Shown: one piece after another, positions 1 through 9,145 of the stretch
Layout of the letters: each line of letters starts with the position of its first letter
How positions within the stretch are numbered: position 1 is the first letter of the stretch
NCBI RefSeq assembly: GCF_001940455.1
Contig: NZ_MKQR01000028.1
Span: 446,348 to 510,347, forward strand
Length of the DNA stretch: 64,000 bases
Source of the DNA: Actinokineospora bangkokensis
GTDB lineage: Bacteria; Actinomycetota; Actinomycetes; Mycobacteriales; Pseudonocardiaceae
Direction: 5' to 3'
Program-made: the position numbers and the translations under genes
The notes under the pieces: generated by a model
The model's input: the letters and a program-made list of their open reading frames with translations, nothing else
Databases searched by the model: none
Told to the model about the DNA's origin: nothing

Positions 1-77
1 CGGTGGAGGCGGAGTCAAGGGCGCCTTCGGCGTCGCTTCGCGATGGGCTTCGCCCACCCTGGACACCGCCTCCACCG
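1..77. repeat. Intergenic inverted repeat at the window edge
   Basis: Bases 1-12 are the exact reverse complement of 66-77 (arm CGGTGGAGGCGG). The segment between them contains a GGGC-TTCG-CCC mini-hairpin, so the stretch can fold into a nested stem. It may extend left of the window. No gene is supported between here and rsmA at 375. It could be the terminator of an unseen upstream gene or a member of an intergenic repeat family. Confidence 0.5.
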
Positions 78-209
78 AGCTACGTGCGGCCGGGACTGGG
101 TCAGGCCGGGGTGTAGGCAACGCCGTGACTTCTTGCTCAGCTGAGCGGTGTGGGGTGTGCCGGGGGGTTGGTGGGGCTGGGCGCCATGGTTTGCGGGGTG
201 GGGGTGGGG

Positions 210-320
210 TGGCCGAACGATGGCTTTAGGGATTGGCTTTGCCGCGGGGCATGGGGGTTGTGGGGTGGGGGCTGGCCGAACGGTGGCTTTGGGGGATGGG
301 CTTTGCCGCGGGGCATGGGG
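210..320. repeat. Two imperfect tandem copies of a 47-48 bp unit upstream of rsmA
   Basis: Copy 1 is 210-256 and copy 2 is 273-320. Both read TGGCCGAACGRTGGCTTT followed by a common GCCGCGGGGCATGGGG end. The surrounding 120-374 region is extremely G-rich on the top strand and holds only low-complexity Gly/Trp open frames that I do not accept as genes. It lies directly before the rsmA start. Its function is unknown. Confidence 0.6.
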
Positions 321-374
321 TGCGGGGGGAGGGGCTCGGCTGTGGGGGCGGGGTGGGGGTCGTAGGCTTCGGGG

Positions 375-1235
375 GTGGATGTGGGTGGGGTTGGGCTGCT
401 GGGGCCTGCTGATGTGCGGCGGTTGGCGGGGGAGTTGGGGGTGCGGCCCACGAAGAAGTTGGGGCAGAACTTCGTGCACGACCCCAACATCGTGCTGCGG
501 ATCGTGGGGGCCGCTGGGCTTCGGGCGGATGACCACGTGCTTGAGGTGGGGCCGGGGTTGGGGTCGTTGACGTTGGCGTTGTTGCCCGCTGTGGAGCGGG
601 TGACGGCGGTGGAGATCGACCCGGTGTTGGCGGGGCGGTTGGGGGTCACGGTGGGGGAGCAGGCGCCGGGGTTGGTGGGGCGGTTGCGGGTGCTGGAGCG
701 GGATGCGATGCGGGTGGGGCGGGCGGAGTTGGGGGAGCCGACGGCGTTGGTGGCGAACCTGCCGTACAACGTGGCCGTGCCGGTGGTGCTGCACCTGTTG
801 GCGGAGCTGCCGAGCCTGCGGACGGTGTTGGTGATGGTGCAGGCCGAGGTGGCGGACCGGATGGCGGCGGGGCCCGGGTCGCGGGTGTACGGGGTGCCGA
901 GCGTGAAGGTGGCGTGGTACGCCGGGGCGAAGCGGGTGGCGACGGTGCCGCGGACGGTGTTCTGGCCGGTGCCGAACGTGGACTCCGCGTTGGTGCACAT
1001 GGTGCGGCGGCCGAGCCCGGAGGGGGACCGGGCGGCGGTGTTCGCGGTGGTGGACGCGGCGTTCGCGCAGCGGCGCAAGACGTTGCGGGCGGCGTTGGCG
1101 GGGTGGGCGGGGTCGGCGGCGCGGGCGGAGGCGGTGCTGGTGGCGGCCGGGGTGGACCCGGGGTTGCGGGGCGAGCAGCTGGATGTGGACGCGTTCGCGC
1201 GGATTGCCTCGGCGGGGGTTGCTCCAGGGGTGTGA
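375..1235 (+). CDS. rsmA: 16S rRNA dimethyladenosine transferase RsmA (KsgA)
   Basis: A SAM-dependent enzyme that dimethylates the two adjacent adenines of the helix 45 loop in 16S rRNA during small-subunit maturation. The 286-residue product has the family KLGQNF motif (28-33), the SAM-binding motif [10 protein letters not shown] (57-66), the acidic motif II residue Glu80 and the target-adenine motif NLPYN (128-132). Length is normal. The start is a GTG. It lies upstream of ispE as in mycobacteria, but here a riboswitch-controlled transporter ATPase gene is inserted between them. Codon use is odd: Gly, Leu and Val codons mostly end in G (GGG, TTG, GTG), whereas downstream genes prefer C. This reflects a G-rich top-strand patch rather than a change of function. 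Confidence 0.95.
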   Translation: MDVGGVGLLGPADVRRLAGELGVRPTKKLGQNFVHDPNIVLRIVGAAGLRADDHVLEVGPGLGSLTLALLPAVERVTAVEIDPVLAGRLGVTVGEQAPGLVGRLRVLERDAMRVGRAELGEPTALVANLPYNVAVPVVLHLLAELPSLRTVLVMVQAEVADRMAAGPGSRVYGVPSVKVAWYAGAKRVATVPRTVFWPVPNVDSALVHMVRRPSPEGDRAAVFAVVDAAFAQRRKTLRAALAGWAGSAARAEAVLVAAGVDPGLRGEQLDVDAFARIASAGVAPGV

Positions 1236-1262
1236 TGTCCGCCAACGGGACCCGGGAGGAGC

Positions 1263-1291
1263 TTGCGCGCGGCGCGGTGTTCGGGTCTACT
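1263..1291 (+). promoter_or_regulatory. Promoter of the methionine leader
   Basis: TTGCGC (1263-1268), a 17-nt spacer and TCTACT (1286-1291) match a housekeeping-type -35/-10 pair. The predicted transcript would start about 1298, just before the SAM riboswitch begins at 1301. It lies 27 nt after the rsmA stop, so the metN-like gene can be transcribed separately from rsmA. Confidence 0.6.
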
Positions 1292-1300
1292 CGGTGGGCA

Positions 1301-1391
1301 CATCCATCCCGAGCGGCTGAGAGACCTGGCTCGAAGACGCCGCAGCAACCACCCCGTGGGGGGCAGGTGCTACCGCCAGGAGCGATGGAGG
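1301..1391 (+). promoter_or_regulatory. SAM-I (S-box) riboswitch
   Basis: The segment has the S-box order: a P1 strand TCCATC (1303-1308), then GAGCGGCTGAGAGACCTGGC, the conserved CGCAGCAACC block, a variable hairpin ending in CAGGTGCTACCGCCAGG, and the P1 partner GATGGA (1384-1389). SAM binding is expected to stabilise P1. The P1 3' strand overlaps a Shine-Dalgarno sequence GGAGGAG (1387-1393) serving the small ORF at 1400, so SAM would probably block that ORF's translation. The downstream gene encodes a methionine-importer-type ATPase, the usual target of this class. Confidence 0.85.
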
Positions 1392-1399
1392 AGAACAGG

Positions 1400-1483
1400 A
1401 TGCGAGTCCTCACCTCACGGCGGGTCATCGACCAGTGCCGGCGCACGGCGACCGGGTGTCGCAGCACGCGCGACTCTGCCTGA
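1400..1483 (+). CDS. 27-codon leader ORF behind the SAM riboswitch
   Basis: An ATG ORF with a strong Shine-Dalgarno sequence GGAGGAG (1387-1393) six nt upstream encodes 27 residues. It has seven arginines and two Cys-Arg pairs (Cys13-Arg14, Cys20-Arg21), no signal peptide and no membrane segment. Its ribosome-binding site lies in the P1 helix of the riboswitch. Its stop is about 50 nt before competing helices that include an anti-Shine-Dalgarno for the next gene. Actinobacteria are known to use short Cys- or Arg-containing upstream peptides in sulfur metabolism, and this fits that pattern. I infer a regulatory leader peptide rather than a functional protein. Expression is not shown by sequence alone. 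Confidence 0.6.
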   Translation: MRVLTSRRVIDQCRRTATGCRSTRDSA

Positions 1484-1534
1484 TCAGCACAGCAGACCAG
1501 TAGATCGTCGTCTCCGCACCCCCGAAAACCCCGC

Positions 1535-1615
1535 ACAGCCCGCCTGCTCCCGCGCGCCCGGTCCCCGGGCGCGCGCCGCCGAGCGCGGGCTGTCCACGCG
1601 CCGCGCTGGGAGCAG
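1535..1615 (+). promoter_or_regulatory. Candidate attenuator with mutually exclusive helices before the metN-like gene
   Basis: Helix A pairs ACAGCCCGC (1535-1543) with GCGGGCTGT (1585-1593) around an inner GC-rich hairpin (1552-1561 with 1565-1574, 3-nt loop). Helix B would pair CTGCTCCC (1544-1551) with GGGAGCAG (1608-1615), which contains the Shine-Dalgarno GGGAG for the GTG at 1620. A and B cross each other, so only one can form. This is the logic of translational attenuation. Which helix wins may depend on ribosomes on the leader ORF or on the riboswitch. Inferred from base pairing only. Confidence 0.5.
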
Positions 1616-1619
1616 CACT

Positions 1620-2633
1620 GTGATCACCGTCGAGAACCTGAGCAAGACCTTCCAGGGGGACAGCGGTCCCGTCGTCGCGCTGCGCGACGTCACCCTGGAC
1701 GTGCCCACCGGGACCATCACCGGGGTCGTCGGCCCCACCGGGTCCGGCAAGTCCACCCTCGCCCGGCTGCTGGCCCTGCAGGAGCGGCCGGACTCCGGCG
1801 TCATCCGCGTGGACGGGTACAACACCTCCGGGCTGGACCCGCGCAGGCTGCGCGCCGCCCGCAGGCGCATCGGCGTCGTCCGCCACGGCGACCTGCTCGC
1901 CCAGCGCACCGCGGCGGGCAACATCGCCCTGCCGCTGGAGCAGGCGGGCGTGGACGGCCCGCAGCGCCGGGAGAAGGTCGGGCGGCTGCTCGACCTGATC
2001 GGCATGACCGACAAGGCCGCGCACTACCCCGAGGCCCTGAGCCCCGGCCAGCTCGCCCGCGTCGAGGTGGCCCGCGCGCTCGTCGGTGAGCCCGGCCTGC
2101 TGCTCGCCGACGACCCCACCGCGGGCCTGGACACCGACGGCGCCGCGGGCGTGCTCACCGTCCTGGACCGGGCGCGCGCCGAGCTGGGCGCCACCGTGCT
2201 GCTGGCCACCCCGGACGCAGGCGTGGTGCGCCGCGTGGCCGACGACGTCGCCCTGCTCACCGACGGCCAGGTCACCGAGTCCGGGCACCTGCTCTCGCTC
2301 ATCCAGGACCCGACCAGCGCCGTGGCCCAGGCCCTGCTGCCCGAGGTCGACGCCCCCAAGGCGCTGCGCGCCCGGCACGAGCGGCTCGCCGAGGTCGTGC
2401 TCGTCGGCTTCGCTGCGGTGGGCGCGCTGCTGCCGGAGGCCACCTCCCGCTTCGGCACCGCCATCTCCGTCGTCGGCGGCGGCATGACCCGCATCGGGGA
2501 GACCCCGGTGGCCCGGTTCCTGCTCGGTCTCTCCGGCGCGCAGGCCGACTCGGCGCTGGGCTGGATCGCCGAGCGCGGCGGCAAGGTCGCCGCGCACGAC
2601 GCCGCCCCCCGCCAGCTCGTCGCCTGCGCCTGA
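1620..2633 (+). CDS. Orphan MetN-like ABC transporter ATPase with NIL domain
   Basis: A 337-residue protein built like the ATPase of the methionine importer MetNIQ. It has an ABC domain with Walker A GPTGSGKST (38-46) and a C-terminal NIL (ACT-like) sensor domain of about residues 245-330, which in MetN binds methionine and inhibits transport. Two catalytic motifs are degenerate. The signature reads SPGQL (141-145) rather than SGGQ, and the Walker B aspartate is followed by Asp165 instead of the catalytic Glu. No MetI permease or MetQ binding protein is in the window. The GTG at 1620 is chosen because GGGAG lies 7 nt upstream and homology begins there. It could pair with a distant permease or act as a methionine-sensing regulatory ATPase. 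Confidence 0.85.
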   Translation: MITVENLSKTFQGDSGPVVALRDVTLDVPTGTITGVVGPTGSGKSTLARLLALQERPDSGVIRVDGYNTSGLDPRRLRAARRRIGVVRHGDLLAQRTAAGNIALPLEQAGVDGPQRREKVGRLLDLIGMTDKAAHYPEALSPGQLARVEVARALVGEPGLLLADDPTAGLDTDGAAGVLTVLDRARAELGATVLLATPDAGVVRRVADDVALLTDGQVTESGHLLSLIQDPTSAVAQALLPEVDAPKALRARHERLAEVVLVGFAAVGALLPEATSRFGTAISVVGGGMTRIGETPVARFLLGLSGAQADSALGWIAERGGKVAAHDAAPRQLVACA

Positions 2634-2643
2634 CCCCGCACGA

Positions 2644-2683
2644 CAGCACCGCCCGTCCCCGGCCCCGGGGGCGGGCGGTGCTG
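2644..2683 (+). terminator. Terminator hairpin after the metN-like gene
   Basis: CAGCACCGCCC (2644-2654) pairs with GGGCGGTGCTG (2673-2683), with additional GC pairing in the loop region. It lies 10 nt after the stop and before the ispE promoter. No U-tract follows, as is common in actinobacteria. Confidence 0.65.
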
Positions 2684-2731
2684 CGTCCCGGCCCCGGTCA
2701 CCTCTGCGGCGGCCGCCCGCGGGCGCGCCCG

Positions 2732-2743
2732 TAGGCTGGGAGG
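2732..2743 (+). promoter_or_regulatory. Leaderless-type promoter of ispE
   Basis: TAGGCT (2732-2737) followed by six bases and GTG at 2744, the -10-to-start spacing of leaderless actinobacterial transcripts. This supports the 2744 start over the in-frame GTGs at 2756 and 2768. Confidence 0.6.
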
Positions 2744-3706
2744 GTGCTAGCAGTCGTGCCCCCGCCGGTGAGCGTCCGAGTCCCCGCCAAGGTCAACGTG
2801 CACCTGGGTGTCGGTGACCTGCGCGAGGACGGGTACCACGAGCTGGGCACCGTCTTCCAGGCGCTGTCGCTGACCGACGAGGTCACCGTGGCGGTGGCCG
2901 ACGAACCCGGCGTCGAGGTGCACGGCGAGGGCGCCGACTCGGTGCCCACCGGCCCCAGCAACCTGGCCTGGCGGGCCGTGCAGGAGCTGTCCCGCCACGT
3001 CGGGCGCGACCCGGAGGAGCCCAAGGTCCGGGTGGTGATCCGCAAGGGCATCCCGGTCGCGGGCGGGATGGCGGGCGGCAGCGCCGACGCCGCGGCCACC
3101 CTGGTCGCCCTGGCGGCGCTGTGGCGGCTGGAGGTCGGCCGCGACGAACTGGCCACCCTGGCCGGGCGCATCGGCAGCGACGTGCCGTTCCTGCTGCACG
3201 GCGGCACCGCGCTGGGCACCGGCCGCGGCGAACTTCTGGTGCCGGTGCTGAGCAGGCACACCTTCCACTGGGTGCTGGCCCTCGACCGGCGCGGGCTGGC
3301 CACCCCGGACGTCTACGGCGAGCTCGACCGGCTGCGCGCCGACGGCGACCCGCCGCGCGTCGGGCCCGTCGAGCCGGTCATCGAGGCGCTGGCCTCCGGC
3401 GACCCGCGCAAGCTCGCCCCGCTGCTGGGCAACGACCTGCAGGCCGCGTCGGTGTCGCTGCGGCCGGGCCTGCGCCGCACGCTTCGCGCCGGGGTGAGCG
3501 CGGGCGCGCTCGCGGGCGTCGTCTCCGGCTCCGGGCCGACCTGCGCGTTCCTGTGCGAGGACGGCGACGCCGCGCTGCGGGTGGCCGCCGAGCTCTCCGG
3601 CGCGGGCGTGTGCCGGACGGTGCGGGTGGCGCACGGGCCGGTGCCGGGGGCGCGGGTGGTCACCGAGGACGCGCCGCGCCCGGTGCCGCCCGAGGCGCAC
3701 GCCTGA
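2744..3706 (+). CDS. ispE: 4-diphosphocytidyl-2-C-methyl-D-erythritol kinase IspE
   Basis: Phosphorylates CDP-methylerythritol with ATP in the MEP isoprenoid pathway; a cytosolic GHMP-family kinase. The 320-residue product has the N-terminal substrate motif around PAKVNVHL, the glycine-rich ATP loop [13 protein letters not shown] at about 104-116 and the C-terminal GHMP motif [12 protein letters not shown] at about 257. Length is normal. The placement shortly after rsmA is conserved in actinobacteria. The start is the GTG at 2744, supported by the -10 box just upstream. An alternative start 12 nt downstream would use GGGAGG as ribosome-binding site. Followed 55 nt later by an ABC-F gene, possibly cotranscribed. 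Confidence 0.95.
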   Translation: MLAVVPPPVSVRVPAKVNVHLGVGDLREDGYHELGTVFQALSLTDEVTVAVADEPGVEVHGEGADSVPTGPSNLAWRAVQELSRHVGRDPEEPKVRVVIRKGIPVAGGMAGGSADAAATLVALAALWRLEVGRDELATLAGRIGSDVPFLLHGGTALGTGRGELLVPVLSRHTFHWVLALDRRGLATPDVYGELDRLRADGDPPRVGPVEPVIEALASGDPRKLAPLLGNDLQAASVSLRPGLRRTLRAGVSAGALAGVVSGSGPTCAFLCEDGDAALRVAAELSGAGVCRTVRVAHGPVPGARVVTEDAPRPVPPEAHA

Positions 3707-3761
3707 GCGCACCGCACCACCCGAGCACGCCGACACCGACGAGGGCGCGGAGAGAACTGCC

Positions 3762-5540
<1,779 letters not shown>

Positions 5541-5560
5541 CCGGCACCGCGCGGTGCCGG
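5541..5560. terminator. Perfect 20-bp palindromic terminator
   Basis: CCGGCACCGCGCGGTGCCGG starts at the base after the ABC-F stop codon and is fully self-complementary. It separates this gene from the next promoter at 5594. Confidence 0.65.
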
Positions 5561-5593
5561 GTGGTTCGTCCCACGGCGGTGTGACCCGCGTCC

Positions 5594-5605
5594 TAGGGTG
5601 GGGGC
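5594..5605 (+). promoter_or_regulatory. Leaderless-type promoter of the acyl ligase gene
   Basis: TAGGGT (5594-5599), a six-base spacer, then ATG at 5606. Confidence 0.65.
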
Positions 5606-7267
5606 ATGAGCCGGTTCGTCGACTTGCTGCTGGAGACCGCCCGCACCCGGGGTGCCGAGCGCGGGATCACCACGGGGGAGCCGCACGCCCCCGTCCGGTC
5701 CACCTGGGGTGAGGTCCACCAGCGGGCGCTGCGGATGGCGGGGTCGCTGGTGCGCGGCGGGGTCGGCCGGGGCACCGCGGTGGCCGTGCTCGCGGGCGAG
5801 CCGGTGATGATCGCCCCGGCCGTGCAGGGCGTGTGGCTCGCGGGCGGCAGCGTCACCATGCTGCACCAGCCCACCCCGCGCACCGACCTGGGCGAGTGGG
5901 CCGAGGACACCGTGCGCGTGCTGGACATGATCGAGTCGAAGCTGGTCCTGCTCGGCGCCCCCTTCGACCAGCTGGCACCGGTGCTGCGCGAGCGCGGCAT
6001 CGGCTACCTGCTGCTCGGCGAGCTGGAGGCGGGCGAGCCGCTGGCCGAGGTCGTGGAGTCCGAAGAGGACCAGCCAGCGCTGCTCCAGCTCACCAGCGGG
6101 TCCACCGCGGACCCCAAGGCGGTGCGGATCCTGCACCGCAACCTGTTCGCCAACATGACCGCCATGGTCGAGGCGTCCGAGCTCGACGTCGACGACGACA
6201 TCATGGTGTCGTGGCTGCCGCTGTTCCACGACATGGGGATGGTGGGCTTCCTGACCGTGCCGATGACCGTGGGCCTGGAGCTGGTGAAGGTCACCCCCGT
6301 CGAGTTCCTGACCGGCCCGCTGATCTGGGCCGACCTCATCACCCGCCACCGCGGCACGATCACCGCCGCGCCGAACTTCGCCTACGCCCTGCTCGGCCGC
6401 AGGCTGTCCGGTGTGGACGACGACGACCGGTACGACCTGTCCACGCTGCGGTTGGCGCTCAACGGCGCCGAGCCGATCGACGAGAAGGCCGTGGCCTCGT
6501 TCACCGCCGAGGGCGCCCGCTTCGGCCTGCGCCCGGAGTGCGTGTTCCCCGCCTACGGCATGGCCGAGACGACCCTCGCGGTGTCCTTCGCGCCGCTGCT
6601 GTCCGGGCTGCGCCTGGACACCGTCGACGCCGAGGAGCTGGAGTCGGGCCAGCGCGCCGTCCCGGCCGAGCAGGGGCGCTCCTTCGCCCTGCTGGGCAAG
6701 CCGCTGCGCGGCATCGAGGCGCGCATCGTCTCCCCCGAGGGGCAGGTGCGGGGTGAGCGCGAGGTCGGGGAGATCCAGCTGCGCGGCGAGGCCGTCACCC
6801 CCGGGTACCTGACGGTCGAGGGCCCCGTGGCCACCCAGGACGCCGACGGCTGGCTCGCCACCGGCGACATCGGCTACACCGTCGACGGCGAGCTGGTCAT
6901 CTGCGGCCGCCAGAAGGACGTCATCATCCTCGCGGGCCGCAACATCTACCCCACCGACATCGAGCGCGCCGCGAACACCGTGGCGGGCGTGCGGGCGGGC
7001 AACGCGGTGGCGGTGCGCATCGACGCGGGCAGCCGCCGCGAGCGCTTCGCCGTCGTGGTGGAGTCCAAGCACGCGGGCGAGGCCGAGCAGGAGCGGCGCA
7101 TCAAGAAGGACGTCGGCGCCCGGGTCTTCGAGTCGGTGAACGCCCGGCCCACCGCCGTGCTGGTGCTCCCGCCGGGGACCCTGCCCAAGACGCCCTCGGG
7201 CAAGCTGCGCCGGGCCGCCGCCGGGCAGCAGCTGGCGGGCTCGATCGCGGCCGAGTCCCAGGGCTGA
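5606..7267 (+). CDS. Fatty acyl-AMP/acyl-CoA ligase (mycobacterial Pks16-like)
   Basis: An adenylate-forming enzyme that activates a carboxylic acid, probably a fatty acid, as acyl-AMP. Whether CoA or a carrier protein accepts it cannot be told from sequence. The 553-residue protein has the AMP-binding P-loop TSGSTADPK at about 162, YGMAETT at about 316, the hinge GDIGY at about 419 and the C-terminal catalytic lysine motif PKTPSGKLRR at about 526. This is full length for the superfamily. It stands between ispE and pth exactly where M. tuberculosis has Rv1013 (named pks16, although not a polyketide synthase). It has its own leaderless promoter and ends 22 nt from the convergent DivIVA-repeat gene. 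Confidence 0.88.
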   Translation: MSRFVDLLLETARTRGAERGITTGEPHAPVRSTWGEVHQRALRMAGSLVRGGVGRGTAVAVLAGEPVMIAPAVQGVWLAGGSVTMLHQPTPRTDLGEWAEDTVRVLDMIESKLVLLGAPFDQLAPVLRERGIGYLLLGELEAGEPLAEVVESEEDQPALLQLTSGSTADPKAVRILHRNLFANMTAMVEASELDVDDDIMVSWLPLFHDMGMVGFLTVPMTVGLELVKVTPVEFLTGPLIWADLITRHRGTITAAPNFAYALLGRRLSGVDDDDRYDLSTLRLALNGAEPIDEKAVASFTAEGARFGLRPECVFPAYGMAETTLAVSFAPLLSGLRLDTVDAEELESGQRAVPAEQGRSFALLGKPLRGIEARIVSPEGQVRGEREVGEIQLRGEAVTPGYLTVEGPVATQDADGWLATGDIGYTVDGELVICGRQKDVIILAGRNIYPTDIERAANTVAGVRAGNAVAVRIDAGSRRERFAVVVESKHAGEAEQERRIKKDVGARVFESVNARPTAVLVLPPGTLPKTPSGKLRRAAAGQQLAGSIAAESQG

Positions 7268-7289
7268 CCCCGGGTGGGCGCCCGCCGGG

Positions 7290-7811
7290 TCAGCCCTCCC
7301 GGCGGGACAGCTCCGCGGCGAGGGCGTCGAGGAAGGCGTCCACGTCGCCCTCGCGGTAGCCGGGCCCGAGCCGGGGCGAGGGCCCGAAGCGGGCGTCGCG
7401 CACGTCCTGGGCCGTCAGCGCCAGACCGCCGCGCAGCGCCTCCTCCGCCTTGAGCAGGAACGCGTCCACCTCGGTGGCGTCGTACCCGCGCTTGCCGAAC
7501 GGGGTGGGGCGGAACCGGGCCGTGCGCACGTCGTGGTCGGTGAGCCCGCCCCGCTGCGCGGGCGGGTTGGCCGCGACGTGGGCGCGGACCCGGTCGAGGA
7601 ACTCGTCCACCTGGGACTCGCGGTAGCCGCGCCTGCCGATCGGGGGCTTGGCGAAGCTGACCTCGTCGACCTCCTCGGCGGTGAGCGCGGCCCGGCCCGC
7701 CAGCGCCTCCGCGACCACGGCGAGGAAGCGGTCCACCTGGTCCTCGTCGTAGCCCCGGCGGCCGACGGCGGGTTTGTCGAAGCGGGCCGCGCGGACCTCC
7801 TCCGGGGTCAT
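7290..7811 (-). CDS. DivIVA-domain repeat protein (four repeats)
   Basis: A 173-residue protein made almost entirely of four tandem copies of a unit of about 42 residues with the pattern LTxxeVrxarFxkpxxGrRGYdexqVDaFLdxvxeaL. Each copy resembles the N-terminal membrane-binding segment of DivIVA/Wag31 (TIGR03544-type). There is no long coiled coil, so it is not a classical polar scaffold. The fourth copy is degenerate, with GPGY replacing GRRGY. It starts 5 nt after the stop of the related gene at 7817-9112, so the two are probably translationally coupled. A role in cell-pole or septum organisation is inferred from the domain only. The ATG at 7811 matches the start of repeat 1. Confidence 0.75.
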   Translation of the reverse strand: MTPEEVRAARFDKPAVGRRGYDEDQVDRFLAVVAEALAGRAALTAEEVDEVSFAKPPIGRRGYRESQVDEFLDRVRAHVAANPPAQRGGLTDHDVRTARFRPTPFGKRGYDATEVDAFLLKAEEALRGGLALTAQDVRDARFGPSPRLGPGYREGDVDAFLDALAAELSRREG

Positions 7812-7816
7812 CGCGG

Positions 7817-9112
7817 TCAGTGCTCCCGCCTGCGCAGCTCGCCCACCCAGGCGTCGATGAGGGCGTCGACGGCCTCCTGGTGGTAGCCCTGGCCGACGAA
7901 GAAGGTCAGGCCGGGGCGGGCCGCCTCCAGCTCGTCGGCGGTGGGGACGTCGTCGAGGGCGGTGGCCGCCCTGGTGAGGATGGCCGCGAGCCGCTCGACG
8001 TCGCCGGTGCGGTAGCCGCGCACGCCCGCAGGCGCGGGGGGCAGCGGCAGGAACGGCACGTCGGAGTCGACCGGCAGCTGCTCGGGGGCCGCGTGCCTGC
8101 GCTGGGGCTGCTGGACCGCGGGCAGCGCCTGCTGCGGTGCCTGCCGGGGCGGGGCCGGGGTGTGCTGCACCGGCTGCTGCTGGACCGGCGGTTGCTGGAC
8201 GACCTGGGCGTGCTGGTCGCCGAACCACTCCCGGCCCGCGGGCACCTCCGGCTCGGCCTGGTGCGAGTGGCGCACGGCCTGGTGCGGCGGCGCGGCCGGG
8301 CGCTGGACCTGCGGCGGTCGCTGGGCGCTGCCGTTGGTGCCCGGGGGCAGGAAGACCCCGCGCCGGTCGGCCACCGGCACCGCGGGGCGCGCGGGCGGGC
8401 GCTGCTGGACCGGGGGCGGCGCGGCCGCGCGGGCGGGGCGCTGGTTCTCCGGCAGGTCGTCGAGCAGCACGAACGGCTCGAACTCGCCCGCCGACGCGGC
8501 GGCGGGCTGGGCCTGCGGCTGCTGCCGGGCGGGCGCGGGCGGCGGGGTCTGCGGCGCGGCAGGGGGCTGCTGCGGGCGCTGCTGGGTGGGCTGGTGAGCG
8601 GGCTGGTGGGCGGGTGCCGCGGCCTGCTCGGCCTCGGCGGCGATCACCCGGCGGCGCGGGGGCGGGGTGGGGTCGGCGTCCATGCCCGGGGGCAGCTCCA
8701 GCGCCGTCTTGCCCGGCGGGGTGGGCGGCAGCTGCACCCGGGGGCTGCTGACCTGCCCGACCTGCCGGGGGCGCTCGGCGGGGGCCTGCCCGGCGCCGGA
8801 GCCGTCCTCGGCGAAGCCGTCGTCGTCGTCGAAGTCGCCCGCGTCCTCGGCGTCGCGCTCGACCTGCTCCAGGTGCTCGACGATGAGGTCGAGGAACTCG
8901 TCGACCTGGCCCTCGTGGTAGCCGCGGCGCACCAGCGGGGCGGCGTCGAACTCGACCTGCATGACCTCGGCGGCGGTGATCGGCGCACCGCCGTCGAGGG
9001 CGGCCTCCACCCGGTCCAGGAAGGCGTCGACCTGGTCCTCGTGGTAGCCGCGCCTGCCGAAGGGCGCCTTGTCGAAGGTGGCCGACCGGATGGCCTCCGG
9101 GGTCAGCGGCAT
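7817..9112 (-). CDS. DivIVA-domain repeat protein with Pro/Gln-rich linker
   Basis: A 431-residue protein. The N-terminus carries two DivIVA-type repeats (about residues 1-40 and 45-85, each with RRGYHExQVDxFLD). A very acidic stretch and a long Pro/Gln/Ala-rich disordered region (about 120-330) follow, then one or two weaker repeats at the C-terminus (RGYRTGDVERL and GQGYHQEAVDALID). The start is taken as ATG 9112 because GAGGAG lies 11 nt upstream. A GTG at 9124 overlaps that site. It lies downstream of pth on the same strand and just upstream of the four-repeat protein. Architecture suggests a membrane-associated, multivalent partner of the pole or divisome. Function is not known. Confidence 0.7.
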   Translation of the reverse strand: MPLTPEAIRSATFDKAPFGRRGYHEDQVDAFLDRVEAALDGGAPITAAEVMQVEFDAAPLVRRGYHEGQVDEFLDLIVEHLEQVERDAEDAGDFDDDDGFAEDGSGAGQAPAERPRQVGQVSSPRVQLPPTPPGKTALELPPGMDADPTPPPRRRVIAAEAEQAAAPAHQPAHQPTQQRPQQPPAAPQTPPPAPARQQPQAQPAAASAGEFEPFVLLDDLPENQRPARAAAPPPVQQRPPARPAVPVADRRGVFLPPGTNGSAQRPPQVQRPAAPPHQAVRHSHQAEPEVPAGREWFGDQHAQVVQQPPVQQQPVQHTPAPPRQAPQQALPAVQQPQRRHAAPEQLPVDSDVPFLPLPPAPAGVRGYRTGDVERLAAILTRAATALDDVPTADELEAARPGLTFFVGQGYHQEAVDALIDAWVGELRRREH

Positions 9113-9145
9113 GTTCGGCTGCACTCCTCAGACGGTAGCCGCGAC

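Noticed and set aside
148-570. Gly/Trp-rich open frames before and overlapping rsmA
   Set aside because: They are low-complexity products of the G-rich tandem repeats, have no ribosome-binding site and conflict with the well-supported rsmA frame.
5606-7267. Polyketide synthase, as the mycobacterial name pks16 implies
   Set aside because: Only an adenylate-forming domain is present, with no ketosynthase, acyltransferase or carrier domain.
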